Shown piece by piece: positions 8,289-15,671 of a stretch of DNA of 40,330 bases. The translations under genes were made by a program, and so were the position numbers. The stretch is taken from positions 1 to 40,330 of the forward strand of contig NZ_FMJL01000032.1 of NCBI RefSeq assembly GCF_900095445.1. The letters are read 5' to 3'. The notes below the pieces were generated by a model. The model saw only the letters and a list, made by a program, of their open reading frames with translations. It was not told the origin of the DNA and did not search any database. The stretch's first letter is position 1, and each line of letters starts with the position of its first letter. The DNA comes from Clostridium sp. N3C. GTDB lineage: Bacteria; Bacillota; Clostridia; Clostridiales; Clostridiaceae.

Positions 8289-8771
8289 CTAATCAATTAG
8301 CTTGTAATAATAATCTTTTTCCTCGTCATATATGTAACCATTGGATAGTAACGCTTTAATAGATGGTAGGTTCTCTTTGTCTGGTTGTACGATAATCTGT
8401 TTTCCTTCTTCTTTTTCCTTTATAGTATCAGTCAATAAACTTATAATAGTCTTTCCATATCCTTTTCCTAAATAAGCTTCATTACCTATCAAGTAGTCAA
8501 TGGAAAAGGTATGATTTTTTTCAGTAACCTTATACCAATCCTCTATATCATTAGCATCAAAGCAATCATAATATTGACAAAAACCAATAGGTGTATTTTC
8601 ATCCATGACGATAAAATGGTGGATCCATGAGTATATTCCATTTCGATTATTAATTTCTGTAAGCCCATCCTCTGGATGGTGATACCATTTTAAGATATAT
8701 TCTTTCTTTAGCCATGTTGTAACCAAGATTATATCTTCATCTTTTATCGGTCTTAAGGCTATTTTTCTCAT
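8289..8771 (-). CDS. GNAT-family N-acetyltransferase (AAC(6')-like branch)
   Basis: The 160-residue protein has a GNAT fold: an N-terminal LRPIKDEDI strand-helix, WLKKEYILKWYHHPED typical of the Acetyltransf_8/AAC(6')-like branch, DYLIGNEAYLGKGYGKTIISLL carrying the acetyl-CoA pyrophosphate loop (GKGYG), and a C-terminal strand IIVQPDKENLPSIKALLSNGY. The start at 8771 has GGAGG five bases upstream, while the in-frame ATG at 8783 overlaps that site and has none of its own. Family knowledge: members acetylate aminoglycosides, other amines or protein N-termini. Aminoglycoside resistance is possible but not shown. It stands alone between decayed DNA and the queuosine operon. Confidence 0.82.
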   Translation of the reverse strand: MRKIALRPIKDEDIILVTTWLKKEYILKWYHHPEDGLTEINNRNGIYSWIHHFIVMDENTPIGFCQYYDCFDANDIEDWYKVTEKNHTFSIDYLIGNEAYLGKGYGKTIISLLTDTIKEKEEGKQIIVQPDKENLPSIKALLSNGYIYDEEKDYYYKLID

Positions 8772-8910
8772 GATCTCCTCCATTTATAAATTGCTTTTCT
8801 CATAATTTACCTTTAATTTCTCTCTACATTATAATAAATGTATTGGCAATTATCCAAATTAATTTAGTGGCTTATATATAGTAAGTTTAATGTAATCTTC
8901 CAATATCTTG

Positions 8911-9372
8911 TTATAACTCATGTTTCGCCAAACGGCTTAAAGCAATTTCCTCCCACTTAGTACCAGCCTTCCCGTAATTGCAGTAAGGATCTATTGAAAT
9001 TCCTCCCCTTGGAGTAAACTTCCCCTGTACTTCTATGTACTTTGGATCTAATAGTTTTATCAAATCCTTCATAATCACATTTACACAATTCTCATGGAAA
9101 TCGCCATGATTTCTAAAGCTAAATAAATAAAGCTTTAGGGATTTACTTTCAACCAATTTTTTATCTGGCACATAGGCAATAGTAATAGTAGCAAAATCCG
9201 GCTGACCAGTAATGGGGCATATAGATGTAAATTCAGGACAATTGAACTTTACAAAGTAATCATATTCTGGATGTCTGTTATCAAAGGCTTCTAGTACCTC
9301 TGGATTATAATCCAGTACATATTTGGTTTCTTTCTGTCCTAGCAAAGTTATTCCAGCTATTTTTTCACTCAT
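8911..9372 (-). CDS. queF: NADPH-dependent 7-cyano-7-deazaguanine (preQ0) reductase, type I QueF
   Basis: The 153-residue protein has the hallmarks of short (type I) QueF. The catalytic Cys is at residue 52 in [13 protein letters not shown], with the catalytic Asp seven residues later at 59, and the NADPH/QueF motif reads [21 protein letters not shown]. It reduces the nitrile preQ0 to the amine preQ1, the last free-base step before insertion into tRNA by Tgt. It is the last gene of the operon and overlaps the end of queC by 8 bases; its ribosome-binding site (AAAGGAGG) lies inside queC, consistent with coupled translation. Full family length. Confidence 0.96.
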   Translation of the reverse strand: MSEKIAGITLLGQKETKYVLDYNPEVLEAFDNRHPEYDYFVKFNCPEFTSICPITGQPDFATITIAYVPDKKLVESKSLKLYLFSFRNHGDFHENCVNVIMKDLIKLLDPKYIEVQGKFTPRGGISIDPYCNYGKAGTKWEEIALSRLAKHEL

Positions 9373-10063
9373 AACTATTTACCTCCTTTATATCTAAATC
9401 TTTTATCCCATTCATTTCAAAGGCTTTGGCTCTATCAATGCAGGTTCCACAAACACCGCAAGGTCTCTCCCCGCCCTCATAACAGCTCCAGGTCATTTGG
9501 TAGGGCACCTTTAACTCTAGTCCCTTTTTCACAATGTCTCCTTTTGTTAAAGAAATAAAGGGAGCTTCTATATGTAGCTGCCTTCCACTTCCTTCATAAA
9601 TAGCTTCATTCATAGCTTTATAAAAAGATACACTGCAATCAGGATAGGCATTGCCAGCTGCATCATCCTTATGGGCTCCGTAATAAACTACACTACAACC
9701 CTTTGAAAGAGCAATGCTGGCAGCACTAGATAAAAACAGGCCATTTCTAAAGGGTACATATGTTGACACTGGCTTTCCATGAGTTTCTTTTAGCTGACTA
9801 AAATAATCCCCTTTTGGTATTTCATCCTTTGATTGCTGCAGTAGGCAACATTCACTATGCTCAAAAATTTTAGCTAAATCCAAGCTGATATGCTCCACAC
9901 CATAAAACTCTGCTATTTTTTCAGAAGCCTCCAACTCTTTTACATGCTTTTGTCCATAAAAAATAGATAGAGCAATTACATTTTCTCTTCCATATTTATC
10001 AACTGCCAAAGCAAGGCAGGTGGTACTATCAACACCGCCACTAAATAAAACTAATGCTTTCAT
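9365..10063 (-). CDS. queC: 7-cyano-7-deazaguanine (preQ0) synthase QueC
   Basis: The 232-residue protein carries an N-terminal ATP pyrophosphatase loop SGGVDSTT (residues 8-15) and a C-terminal zinc-binding Cys set ([15 protein letters not shown], near residues 193-208). It converts 7-carboxy-7-deazaguanine to preQ0 using ATP and ammonia. AGAAAGG lies 11 bases before the ATG. Fourth gene of the operon, 41 bases after folE and overlapping queF. Length matches the family. Confidence 0.96.
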   Translation of the reverse strand: MKALVLFSGGVDSTTCLALAVDKYGRENVIALSIFYGQKHVKELEASEKIAEFYGVEHISLDLAKIFEHSECCLLQQSKDEIPKGDYFSQLKETHGKPVSTYVPFRNGLFLSSAASIALSKGCSVVYYGAHKDDAAGNAYPDCSVSFYKAMNEAIYEGSGRQLHIEAPFISLTKGDIVKKGLELKVPYQMTWSCYEGGERPCGVCGTCIDRAKAFEMNGIKDLDIKEVNSYE

Positions 10064-10104
10064 AATCTACTCAACCTTTCTAAATATTTATTTTGAATCA
10101 TTGA

Positions 10105-10680
10105 TTATTTCAAGGCCATTCTTAAGCTAGGATCTCTTTTAAAACGGCCCCGTAAGGTAAGGGTCTCTGTCTTGGCTGAGGTCTTCTTAATACCTCTAGC
10201 TGTCATACAACTATGGTATCCTTCTATAAAAACCGCCACATCTTCAGAGCCTGTTATATCTTGTATAATTTCAGCTATATCAGAACCAATTCTTTCTTGT
10301 AGCTGCAATCGCTTTGACACCATGTCCACAATTCTAGCAATTTTACTAAGGCCTATTACTTTACCTTTTGGAACATAAGCCACTGACACCTTCATGTCAT
10401 ACATAAGGGCTAAATGATGCTCGCAATAACTAAAGGCTTCAATGTCCTTTACTACAACTAAATCTTGGTTTTCCTCTACAAATTCTAAATCTTCTTCAAA
10501 GGTTTTCTTAAACATCTGGGCAATTTCTCGATTACTGTAATTCATGCCCTCAAACACTTCTTCATACATATGGGCTACTCGCTTTGGAGTATCCTTTAGG
10601 CCTTCACGGTCTGGATTATCTCCTAGGGCTTTTATAATACCTCTTATATGTTTCTCAATAGCTTCTGTGTCAATAGCCAT
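10105..10680 (-). CDS. folE: GTP cyclohydrolase I FolE
   Basis: The 191-residue protein is a complete GTP cyclohydrolase I (type IA). The zinc-site motif CEHH is present, the third zinc Cys lies in [10 protein letters not shown], and the pocket sequence [23 protein letters not shown] is typical. It makes 7,8-dihydroneopterin triphosphate, the substrate of QueD, and can also feed folate synthesis. A GGGGGAG ribosome-binding site precedes the ATG. Its position between queE and queC, with gaps of 24 and 41 bases, shows it serves the deazapurine pathway here; a second folE for folate may exist elsewhere (inference). Confidence 0.96.
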   Translation of the reverse strand: MAIDTEAIEKHIRGIIKALGDNPDREGLKDTPKRVAHMYEEVFEGMNYSNREIAQMFKKTFEEDLEFVEENQDLVVVKDIEAFSYCEHHLALMYDMKVSVAYVPKGKVIGLSKIARIVDMVSKRLQLQERIGSDIAEIIQDITGSEDVAVFIEGYHSCMTARGIKKTSAKTETLTLRGRFKRDPSLRMALK

Positions 10681-10704
10681 TTTTCTCCCCCTTCCTAAAA
10701 GCTT

Positions 10705-11373
10705 CTACACTCCTCTTTCATTAGGTCCCCAAATGATTTTGTGCGTTTGCAATTGCATAGCTACATTATTCATTCCATACTCAATTAAATAATCAGCAAT
10801 TTCAGCTAATTGGATTTTCCCATAAACAGGACTAATAAGCACATGGCATCTACTGGTCAAATCATACTCATAAATAACTTCCCTGGTCCGATTTAAATCC
10901 TCCCTATTTCCTACCACAAATTTAACAGCGTCTTTTTTCCTAAGTATTTGAAAATTAGAAGCTAACATTTTATCTTCCATGAAGCTACTGGGTAACTTAT
11001 AGTCCATAGTAAAGGATGGGGCATTGGGTATGTTAGCAAAAGGACTTAAGTCTATGCTTCCATTGGTTTCAATCTCAACATGGATGTCCTGATTAGTGGA
11101 AAGCAGTTTAAGAAGCTGTCCTATATCAGGGACAAGTAATGGTTCCCCTCCAGTTAAGGTCACGTTTTTTATGCCAGACTCTTTAATATACTCATAGATT
11201 TCCTCTTCTGTCATAAGGCTAAATGGCGCATCTTTCTCATTGGCCCAGGTGGTATCACAATAGGAACAGGATAGATTACAGCCATGAAAGCGGATAAATA
11301 CTGCTGGTTGCCCTGCTAATATACCTTCTCCATTAAGGCTTATAAATTTTTCTACTACTTTGTAATTTGCCAC
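10705..11373 (-). CDS. queE: 7-carboxy-7-deazaguanine synthase QueE (radical SAM)
   Basis: The 222-residue protein starts at a GTG (11373) with GGAGG six bases upstream. FHGCNLSCSYCDTTW holds the CxxxCxxC cluster for the 4Fe-4S centre, and VTLTGGEPLL is the SAM-binding GGE motif. It converts 6-carboxy-tetrahydropterin to 7-carboxy-7-deazaguanine. Second gene of the operon, 28 bases after queD. Confidence 0.95.
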   Translation of the reverse strand: MANYKVVEKFISLNGEGILAGQPAVFIRFHGCNLSCSYCDTTWANEKDAPFSLMTEEEIYEYIKESGIKNVTLTGGEPLLVPDIGQLLKLLSTNQDIHVEIETNGSIDLSPFANIPNAPSFTMDYKLPSSFMEDKMLASNFQILRKKDAVKFVVGNREDLNRTREVIYEYDLTSRCHVLISPVYGKIQLAEIADYLIEYGMNNVAMQLQTHKIIWGPNERGV

Positions 11374-11401
11374 TTTCTACCTCCATCTTATGTAGCCCAT
11401 T

Positions 11402-11821
11402 TTAAACTTCATAGGTAGCACAATTGTTGGGCGTTTCATAAACAGTAGCAGCTTTCACTTCATAACCTTTTTGCGCCATCCTATGAAAAAAGTATTTTGC
11501 CAGATTTTCCGCCGTTGGTCTAAAATCCAGTTCAACTATTTTAAATCCTTCACCTTTCAAAGCCTTAAGGGTTTCCACTTTCAAGGTATCCTTCTCAATG
11601 ATTAGCATATGATCAAAATAATCTACCTCTTCTTTTAAGTCCTGCTTTAACTGACCAAAATCCACCACCATACCACTTTCTTGACCATTGTCTTGTAAAG
11701 TTAAACTCTTTACTTCAATTAGAACCCTCCATCTATGTCCGTGTATATTACTGCACTTTCCTTCATAGCCAGCTAAGAAATGTGCTGCATCAAAGCTCTG
11801 TTCAGTTTTTAAAATGTACAT
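11402..11821 (-). CDS. queD: 6-carboxy-5,6,7,8-tetrahydropterin synthase QueD
   Basis: The 139-residue protein shows the QueD/PTPS zinc ligands His14 (AAHFL), His27 and His29 (NIHGHRW) with the catalytic Cys23, and the later FDHMLI and PTAENLA motifs. It converts dihydroneopterin triphosphate to 6-carboxy-tetrahydropterin. It is the first gene of the operon, with AAAGGAT before the ATG. Two terminator hairpins and a preQ1 aptamer lie between the promoter and this gene. Confidence 0.95.
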   Translation of the reverse strand: MYILKTEQSFDAAHFLAGYEGKCSNIHGHRWRVLIEVKSLTLQDNGQESGMVVDFGQLKQDLKEEVDYFDHMLIIEKDTLKVETLKALKGEGFKIVELDFRPTAENLAKYFFHRMAQKGYEVKAATVYETPNNCATYEV

Positions 11822-11850
11822 ATATCACAATCCTTTCTATAATTTTTAAA

Positions 11851-11903
11851 AAAGCCATGGGCAAGTATAGCAATTTCACGTTTGCACACCAGCCCATGGC
11901 TTT
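11851..11903 (-). terminator. second leader terminator, directly in front of queD
   Basis: A perfect 12-bp inverted repeat (arms 11851-11862 and 11892-11903, AAAGCCATGGGC type) encloses a 29-base loop that can itself fold (GCAA/TTGC). On the minus strand the stem is followed by TTTTTT and then the queD ribosome-binding site. It is a textbook intrinsic terminator placed only about 30 bases before the gene, so it must be relieved for expression. A small AAGGT/ACCTT hairpin and an A-rich stretch lie just upstream and could act as part of a second switch. Confidence 0.7.
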
Positions 11904-11948
11904 ACTGTTTTTTAGCAAGGTTTCACCTTATTTATTGAATAGCAAACA

Positions 11949-11976
11949 AAAATAGGCATAAAACTATGCCTATTTT
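11949..11976 (-). terminator. expression-platform terminator of the preQ1 riboswitch
   Basis: A 12-bp perfect stem (arms 11949-11960 and 11965-11976, AAAATAGGCATA type) with a 4-base loop is followed on the minus strand by a T-rich run. A preceding hairpin (TATATTGATA / TATCAATATA, about 11984-12013) may be the alternative structure. preQ1 binding would favour termination. Confidence 0.75.
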
Positions 11977-12030
11977 GCCTTAATATATTGATAAGAAAAC
12001 TATATCAATATATGTATATTCAAAATTTAG

Positions 12031-12073
12031 CCCTAGTTTTGTTTAGAGACAGGATGGTGCAAACGAACTGTCT
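12031..12073 (-). ncRNA. preQ1 class I riboswitch aptamer
   Basis: Minus strand: a 6-bp P1 stem (AGACAG, 12068-12073, with CTGTCT, 12047-12052) encloses a 15-base loop starting UUCG and containing GCACC. It is followed by a tail with AAACAAAACUAGGG. The loop and tail match class I preQ1 aptamers (compare B. subtilis UUC..GC..CACC and A-rich tail), and the GG at the tail can pair with the loop CC to make the H-type pseudoknot. It sits 11 bases after the predicted transcription start and controls the queuosine operon, as expected from the family. Confidence 0.82.
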
Positions 12074-12090
12074 ATATGAAATTTTAGTAA

Positions 12091-12120
12091 ATTATATCAT
12101 TTGATTCTTTATTATGTCAA
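12091..12120 (-). promoter_or_regulatory. promoter of the queuosine operon
   Basis: TTGACA (12115-12120) and TATAAT (12091-12096), both perfect consensus, are separated by 18 bases on the minus strand. The expected start near 12084 puts the preQ1 aptamer at the very 5' end of the transcript. Confidence 0.85.
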
Positions 12121-12164
12121 GTTTCCTATATATCAAGCCTTAATACTAGTAAGAATAGTAACCA

Positions 12165-12385
12165 TTAACTCTTAATCTTATCTGACATCATAATCACTGA
12201 CAGCTCATCAAAAGAAATATTTGAATCAAATCTTCCAGTATGAACTTCAATCATCTGGAACCGATGAGCCACTTTCCCATTTGGAAACAGCTTGTCTACT
12301 TACTCCTGATTTTTTCCGCAAAACCTTCCTTAGTAAGATTGCTCATTTTTCGAATCATTGATATTTTTTCATTTTTTAGTTGCAT
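12165..12385 (-). pseudogene. decayed small XRE-family regulator
   Basis: Minus strand from an ATG at 12385: MQLKNEKISMIRKMSNLTKE and GFAEKI in one frame, then GVSRQAVSKWESGSSVPD in a second, then IEVHTGRFDS to a TAA at 12165 in the third. The middle piece is a clear XRE recognition helix. Two frameshifts destroy the protein. It lies between the queuosine promoter and the next broken gene. Confidence 0.7.
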
Positions 12386-12426
12386 TCCTTATTTTAAGGC
12401 ACTTTTATTATCAATATAGTAACATA

Positions 12427-13359
12427 TCAAGTGGAGCTAAACAAAAGTAAAGCCATTATAGTATGATCAATATTCATTCTTACTTTGCTTCTCCAATCAT
12501 CAGATAATTTCTGACAGGAAAAAGCTCTGCCGAAATTCCAAAATCCATCTTTGTTTCTCATCTTCAGTAAAGTGGTCAACTCCTCTTCAAATTCTGTTTT
12601 GAAGGATGAAAATTTAGAGAGAAGAAAATATACCTTATAAAGCTGAGAAAAATTATTATTAAAACCTTGATTTAATACAACACTGGTATAGCCTATGGCT
12701 TCTCCATTATGATGAAGCCATTTTATGTAACATTCCTTTAAGTCATCACTGATTTCTGCTTCCATGTTTGCAAATAACTCTATAAGGTAGATTGAATTCA
12801 GTCCAATATAACTTCCGTCAATGTTACATCCTAATAACTCTTTCGATATCTTATTAGCTCTGTCCTTGCTATATTGGCCATCTGCAAAGGCTTCCTTCAA
12901 AATAGCATGCCAGCAGTTGAATACTTCCATATATTCCTTGCAACTTGAACCAAATATAGAAAGCTTGGAGGCTACAAATAAAGGTTGTGCTGGCCTGTAC
13001 CATTTATTCTTTTCAAAACCATCGGGCCATTGAATTTCATTTTTCAATATCTTCTCCATGTAATCACATAGCTTATCTACTAAAAAATTTCCTCGTTGTA
13101 AATCTAACATTTTAATTTAATCAATAGCTCTTTCTGTGGTAGGAAATTTCAGCTTTTTCTTGGAGTTTTGGGTATGAAATCTTCCATATCCACCGTCATC
13201 AAGCTGATTCTTTTTCAATAATTGAACCCACTTGCTGTTATAGAACTCTTCAAACAGCTCCCCTTCTATTTCTTCCTTTAATATTCTTTTTATTCTATAT
13301 CTAACGGCAGCACAAGGAGATAATTCTTTAATTTGATCCAATACTTGAAATACACTCAT
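12427..13359 (-). pseudogene. conserved protein of unknown function (alpha/alpha-barrel type), broken by one in-frame TAA
   Basis: The gene starts at 13359 (AAGGAAGG upstream) and runs 80 codons to a TAA at 13117-13119. The same frame continues without another stop for 227 codons after an ATG at 13110. Together they form one protein of about 310 residues. The N-terminal part has KKNQLDDGGYGRFHT and TTERAI, the rest has W-rich helices (QWPDGFEKNKW, FADGQYS, KDGFWNFG, DDWR, MNIDHTIMALL), resembling a family of clostridial proteins with terpene-cyclase-like alpha/alpha-barrel repeats. The stop falls exactly after TTERAID. Either the gene is inactivated, or two pieces are made. Substrate and role unknown. 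Confidence 0.65.
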
Positions 13360-13489
13360 TCAATCCTTCCTTTCTAGGGCTGCTTGCAAATCATCCGTAA
13401 ATTGATGTTCTTTATTAAGGTATCATATTATTATGGCACTTTTCTTCATTTGTAGTTCTTGTCTTACATAACTCTTGTATATCATAATA

Positions 13490-13870
13490 TTAGTTTCCAT
13501 ATGGAATAAAATCAAAAATAATTTCAAGGGCATTTTTCAAGTTACCTACTTCTATTTTTTCGCACACTTTTAAATAAATATTGCCTATCCTTTCTCTTTT
13601 TTCAACTTCTATTATACCAGTAGCAATTGTACTTTCATTGTACTTAATAAAAAGTTTCCCATCAATCAACTACCTTTGCTGAAGTTCTGAAAGCTTCCTA
13701 TTACCGCTTGTCCAATTATATTTTCTAATCCATCAACACTTCTTTGAAACAAAGCAACATACCCAAAAGATCAATATCCCTACTTATAAATACCAACTAG
13801 CAACCAAGGAAAATTTTCCGGAGTGCAAAATTTATTAATTTTATGTTCCAATAACTCTAGCATGATTTTA
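13490..13870 (-). pseudogene. decayed gene of unknown family
   Basis: The 530-base gap 13360-13892 holds minus-strand coding remnants. Near 13850 the frame reads MLELLEHKINKFCTPENF, then WLLVGIYK and a stop; from about 13667 to the TAA at 13490 another frame reads LFIKYNESTIATGIIEVEKR and on to FIPYGN. Several frame changes separate the pieces. The family is not recognised. Confidence 0.4.
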
Positions 13871-13892
13871 TATTGAAACTAAAGCTAAAAAT

Positions 13893-14756
13893 TTATTTTT
13901 CTCGAACAGGAACCCAAATTTCGCTATATGCGTACCCTTCTTTCTGCTGATCCATTTTGGTAAAGGAAAAAGTCGGGGCATTGATTACTTCGTAGTTGGA
14001 AGAAGGAAGCCATTCTGAGTATACTTTCGCCATTGTTTGCTGTAGGGTAGAAGGAAATGGGCCTTCGTTTGGAAATACAGCCCAGGTACAGGCTTCTACT
14101 GGCACCTTTTCTAATAGATTACTTATATCATTTTCAGTAGTTAACACACCTATCATATGCGTTAAATATCCCTCTTCCCTTAAGAAATTGGTATCGGATT
14201 CATAAGAGGCATTGACAACCTCATAGGGTTCAATATTCTGAAGGGAATGCATCTCTTCTCTTTGCTCTTTTGTAATACTTTGAGCAAGCTTTACAATTTC
14301 GTTATTTACGCCTTCAAATTGCATTGGCACCCGTTTACTTACACCAACGATGTTAAATGCAGGCTTTTCTTCAATTCTAAATTCCATAGTATTTCCTCCT
14401 TTTACGGTTATTATGAATGATAGTTTGGGAAAGGATTTGCTTATACCTTTTCTTATTACATCGGAGGGTAAAAATCCACTCCATTTTTTAAATGCACGAG
14501 TAAAACCATCTATTGACTGGTAACCATATTTCAAAGCCACATCCGTTACTGTTTCTCCACGCAACAAATCCATACTGGCTTCTGACAGTCTTCGGTTTTT
14601 AATATACTCACTGAGGGTCATCCCTGAAAGATAATAAAATATCTTTCTAAAGTGATAGTCAGACACACCTGCGTATTCAGAAATTACTTCAAGAGACAAC
14701 TCATCAGTTAAATGCTCTTCAATATAGTTAATGACCTGATTTAGTTCCTTTAGCAT
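13893..14756 (-). CDS. AraC-type regulator with GyrI-like effector-binding domain
   Basis: The 287-residue protein has the HTH at the N-terminus (residues 1-105: LSLEVISEYAGVSDYHFRKIFYYLSGMTLSEYIKNRR, then VTDVALKYGYQSIDGFTRAFKKWSG). A GyrI/SoxR-effector-like domain follows (residues 120-287: FRIEEKPAFNIVGVSKRVPM and a closing SEIWVPV). This is the Rob/BltR-like layout that binds bulky hydrophobic or cationic drugs (family knowledge). The start at 14756 has GGGAGGG upstream; the frame extends to 14852 without a better site. No transporter neighbour is seen, so the target is unknown. Confidence 0.86.
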   Translation of the reverse strand: MLKELNQVINYIEEHLTDELSLEVISEYAGVSDYHFRKIFYYLSGMTLSEYIKNRRLSEASMDLLRGETVTDVALKYGYQSIDGFTRAFKKWSGFLPSDVIRKGISKSFPKLSFIITVKGGNTMEFRIEEKPAFNIVGVSKRVPMQFEGVNNEIVKLAQSITKEQREEMHSLQNIEPYEVVNASYESDTNFLREEGYLTHMIGVLTTENDISNLLEKVPVEACTWAVFPNEGPFPSTLQQTMAKVYSEWLPSSNYEVINAPTFSFTKMDQQKEGYAYSEIWVPVREK

Positions 14757-14852
14757 TGTATCCCTCCCTTCGTATCTACATGATATCAAAATCCCCTTAT
14801 CAATGCTCGACTTTTTTAATATAAAAACTATCGAATTGCTTCTTTTGGACAA

Positions 14853-14898
14853 TAAAAAATACCCTCCACATGTTCTTATAAACAGTACTAGAGGGTAT
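14853..14898 (-). terminator. terminator of the Arg/Pro/Gly-rich peptide gene
   Basis: Arms ATACCCTC (14859-14866) and GAGGGTAT (14891-14898) are followed on the minus strand by TTTTTTATTG. Confidence 0.6.
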
Positions 14899-14944
14899 AA
14901 ATCTACTTAAAACTAAATTGGTTCAAATGTATTTAGAGCCTTTC

Positions 14945-15202
14945 TTATCTAAAACCTCTACCTGGCCCACCATGTCCTCTGTGCCCTCTGCCTGGTCCTC
15001 CAGGTCCTCCTGGTCGTCTTGGCCCACCCATTGGTGGTGGTCCCATTGGCCCATGATGAGGTGGTCTTGGCGGTCTTGGCCCTCTTGGTGGTCTTGGCCC
15101 TCTTGGCGGTCTATTATATCTGCGTCGACTAGATCCTCCACCAAATACGCTACCTAATATTATTAGTAAAATCAAAAGTCCAATTAGCTTTAAATACTCC
15201 AT
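14945..15202 (-). CDS. small membrane protein with Arg/Pro/Gly-rich low-complexity tail
   Basis: The 85-residue protein has one N-terminal membrane helix (residues 4-21, LKLIGLLILLIILGSVFG). A short GGGSSRRR hinge follows, then a tail of about 55 residues made almost only of R, P, G, H and M, with RPPRGP repeats and GGPGGPGRGHRGHGGPGRG. A GAAGGGGGG ribosome-binding site lies at the right distance and a terminator follows, so it is likely expressed. The strong bias against A/T codons in the tail stands out in this genome. The tail is very basic and probably unfolded, and could bind nucleic acid, teichoic acid or lipid head groups. Function unknown. Confidence 0.7.
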   Translation of the reverse strand: MEYLKLIGLLILLIILGSVFGGGSSRRRYNRPPRGPRPPRGPRPPRPPHHGPMGPPPMGGPRRPGGPGGPGRGHRGHGGPGRGFR

Positions 15203-15219
15203 TATTATTCCCCCCTTCC

Positions 15220-15305
15220 CTTCAAATCTTCTACAGTAGATTGGTTATCTTTAGTGGTATTTGTACAGGGTTTAGCATCAAGGTATGCTTGTACCTCTTT
15301 TAGTT
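15220..15305 (-). pseudogene. C-terminal coding remnant upstream of the small membrane protein
   Basis: In the minus strand the frame KEVQAYLDAKPCTNTTKDNQ, continuing STVEDLKGRGE to tandem TAA stops, ends just before the small membrane protein's start. A stop lies upstream and no start codon was found, so this is a remnant at best. Confidence 0.25.
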
Positions 15306-15323
15306 AAAAATTTTTTGATATTT

Positions 15324-15671
15324 CTACAAATATCGATTTTTAGATATAAGATAATTATACCCTTTTTTCCTTTTTATTATCAATAATATATATTGCATTA
15401 TTTCAATAATAAAAATATAAAGTATAAATCCCATGAGCAAACTAAAGTTATTGGCTTTTACTTTGGATTTTACAAATGCACCTAAAGGTAGGTATAGGAG
15501 AACATTTGTAACTACAAGAAGTAAGTTATATGATATGTAATTCAAATAAACTTTCAGAGTAATTTTATGATATTTATCTTGTAGCTTTATGTGACAGAGG
15601 CTAAAATTAAAGGGGGCTAATAAAATATGAGGTATATTAACTATGGATCTATTTAAGAATCTTATCAACAA
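15324..15671 (-). pseudogene. truncated VanZ-like membrane protein
   Basis: A minus-strand frame of about 115 codons contains the VanZ-type core ISYNLLLVVTNVLLYLPLGA, a polar loop and LMGFILYIFIIEIMQYIL. It lacks the following conserved segment with D-D-x-L-x-N and has no proper start: the only candidate starts are TTG codons inside the divergent lytS gene. It is probably a decayed VanZ-family gene. Its upstream part doubles as the leader of lytS. Confidence 0.45.

Noticed and set aside
11863..11945. Second preQ1 or THF aptamer in the queD leader
   Set aside because: The conserved loop and tail of class I, the class II fold and THF motifs are not matched; kept only as an unexplained second terminator.
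13108..13119. Stop-codon recoding at the in-frame TAA
   Set aside because: TAA is not used for selenocysteine or pyrrolysine, no SECIS-like hairpin was seen, and neighbouring genes are decayed too.
14918..15157. Trp/Ser-rich open frame on the plus strand opposite the Arg/Pro/Gly-rich peptide
   Set aside because: It is the mirror of the low-complexity tail, with no ribosome-binding site; a shadow frame.
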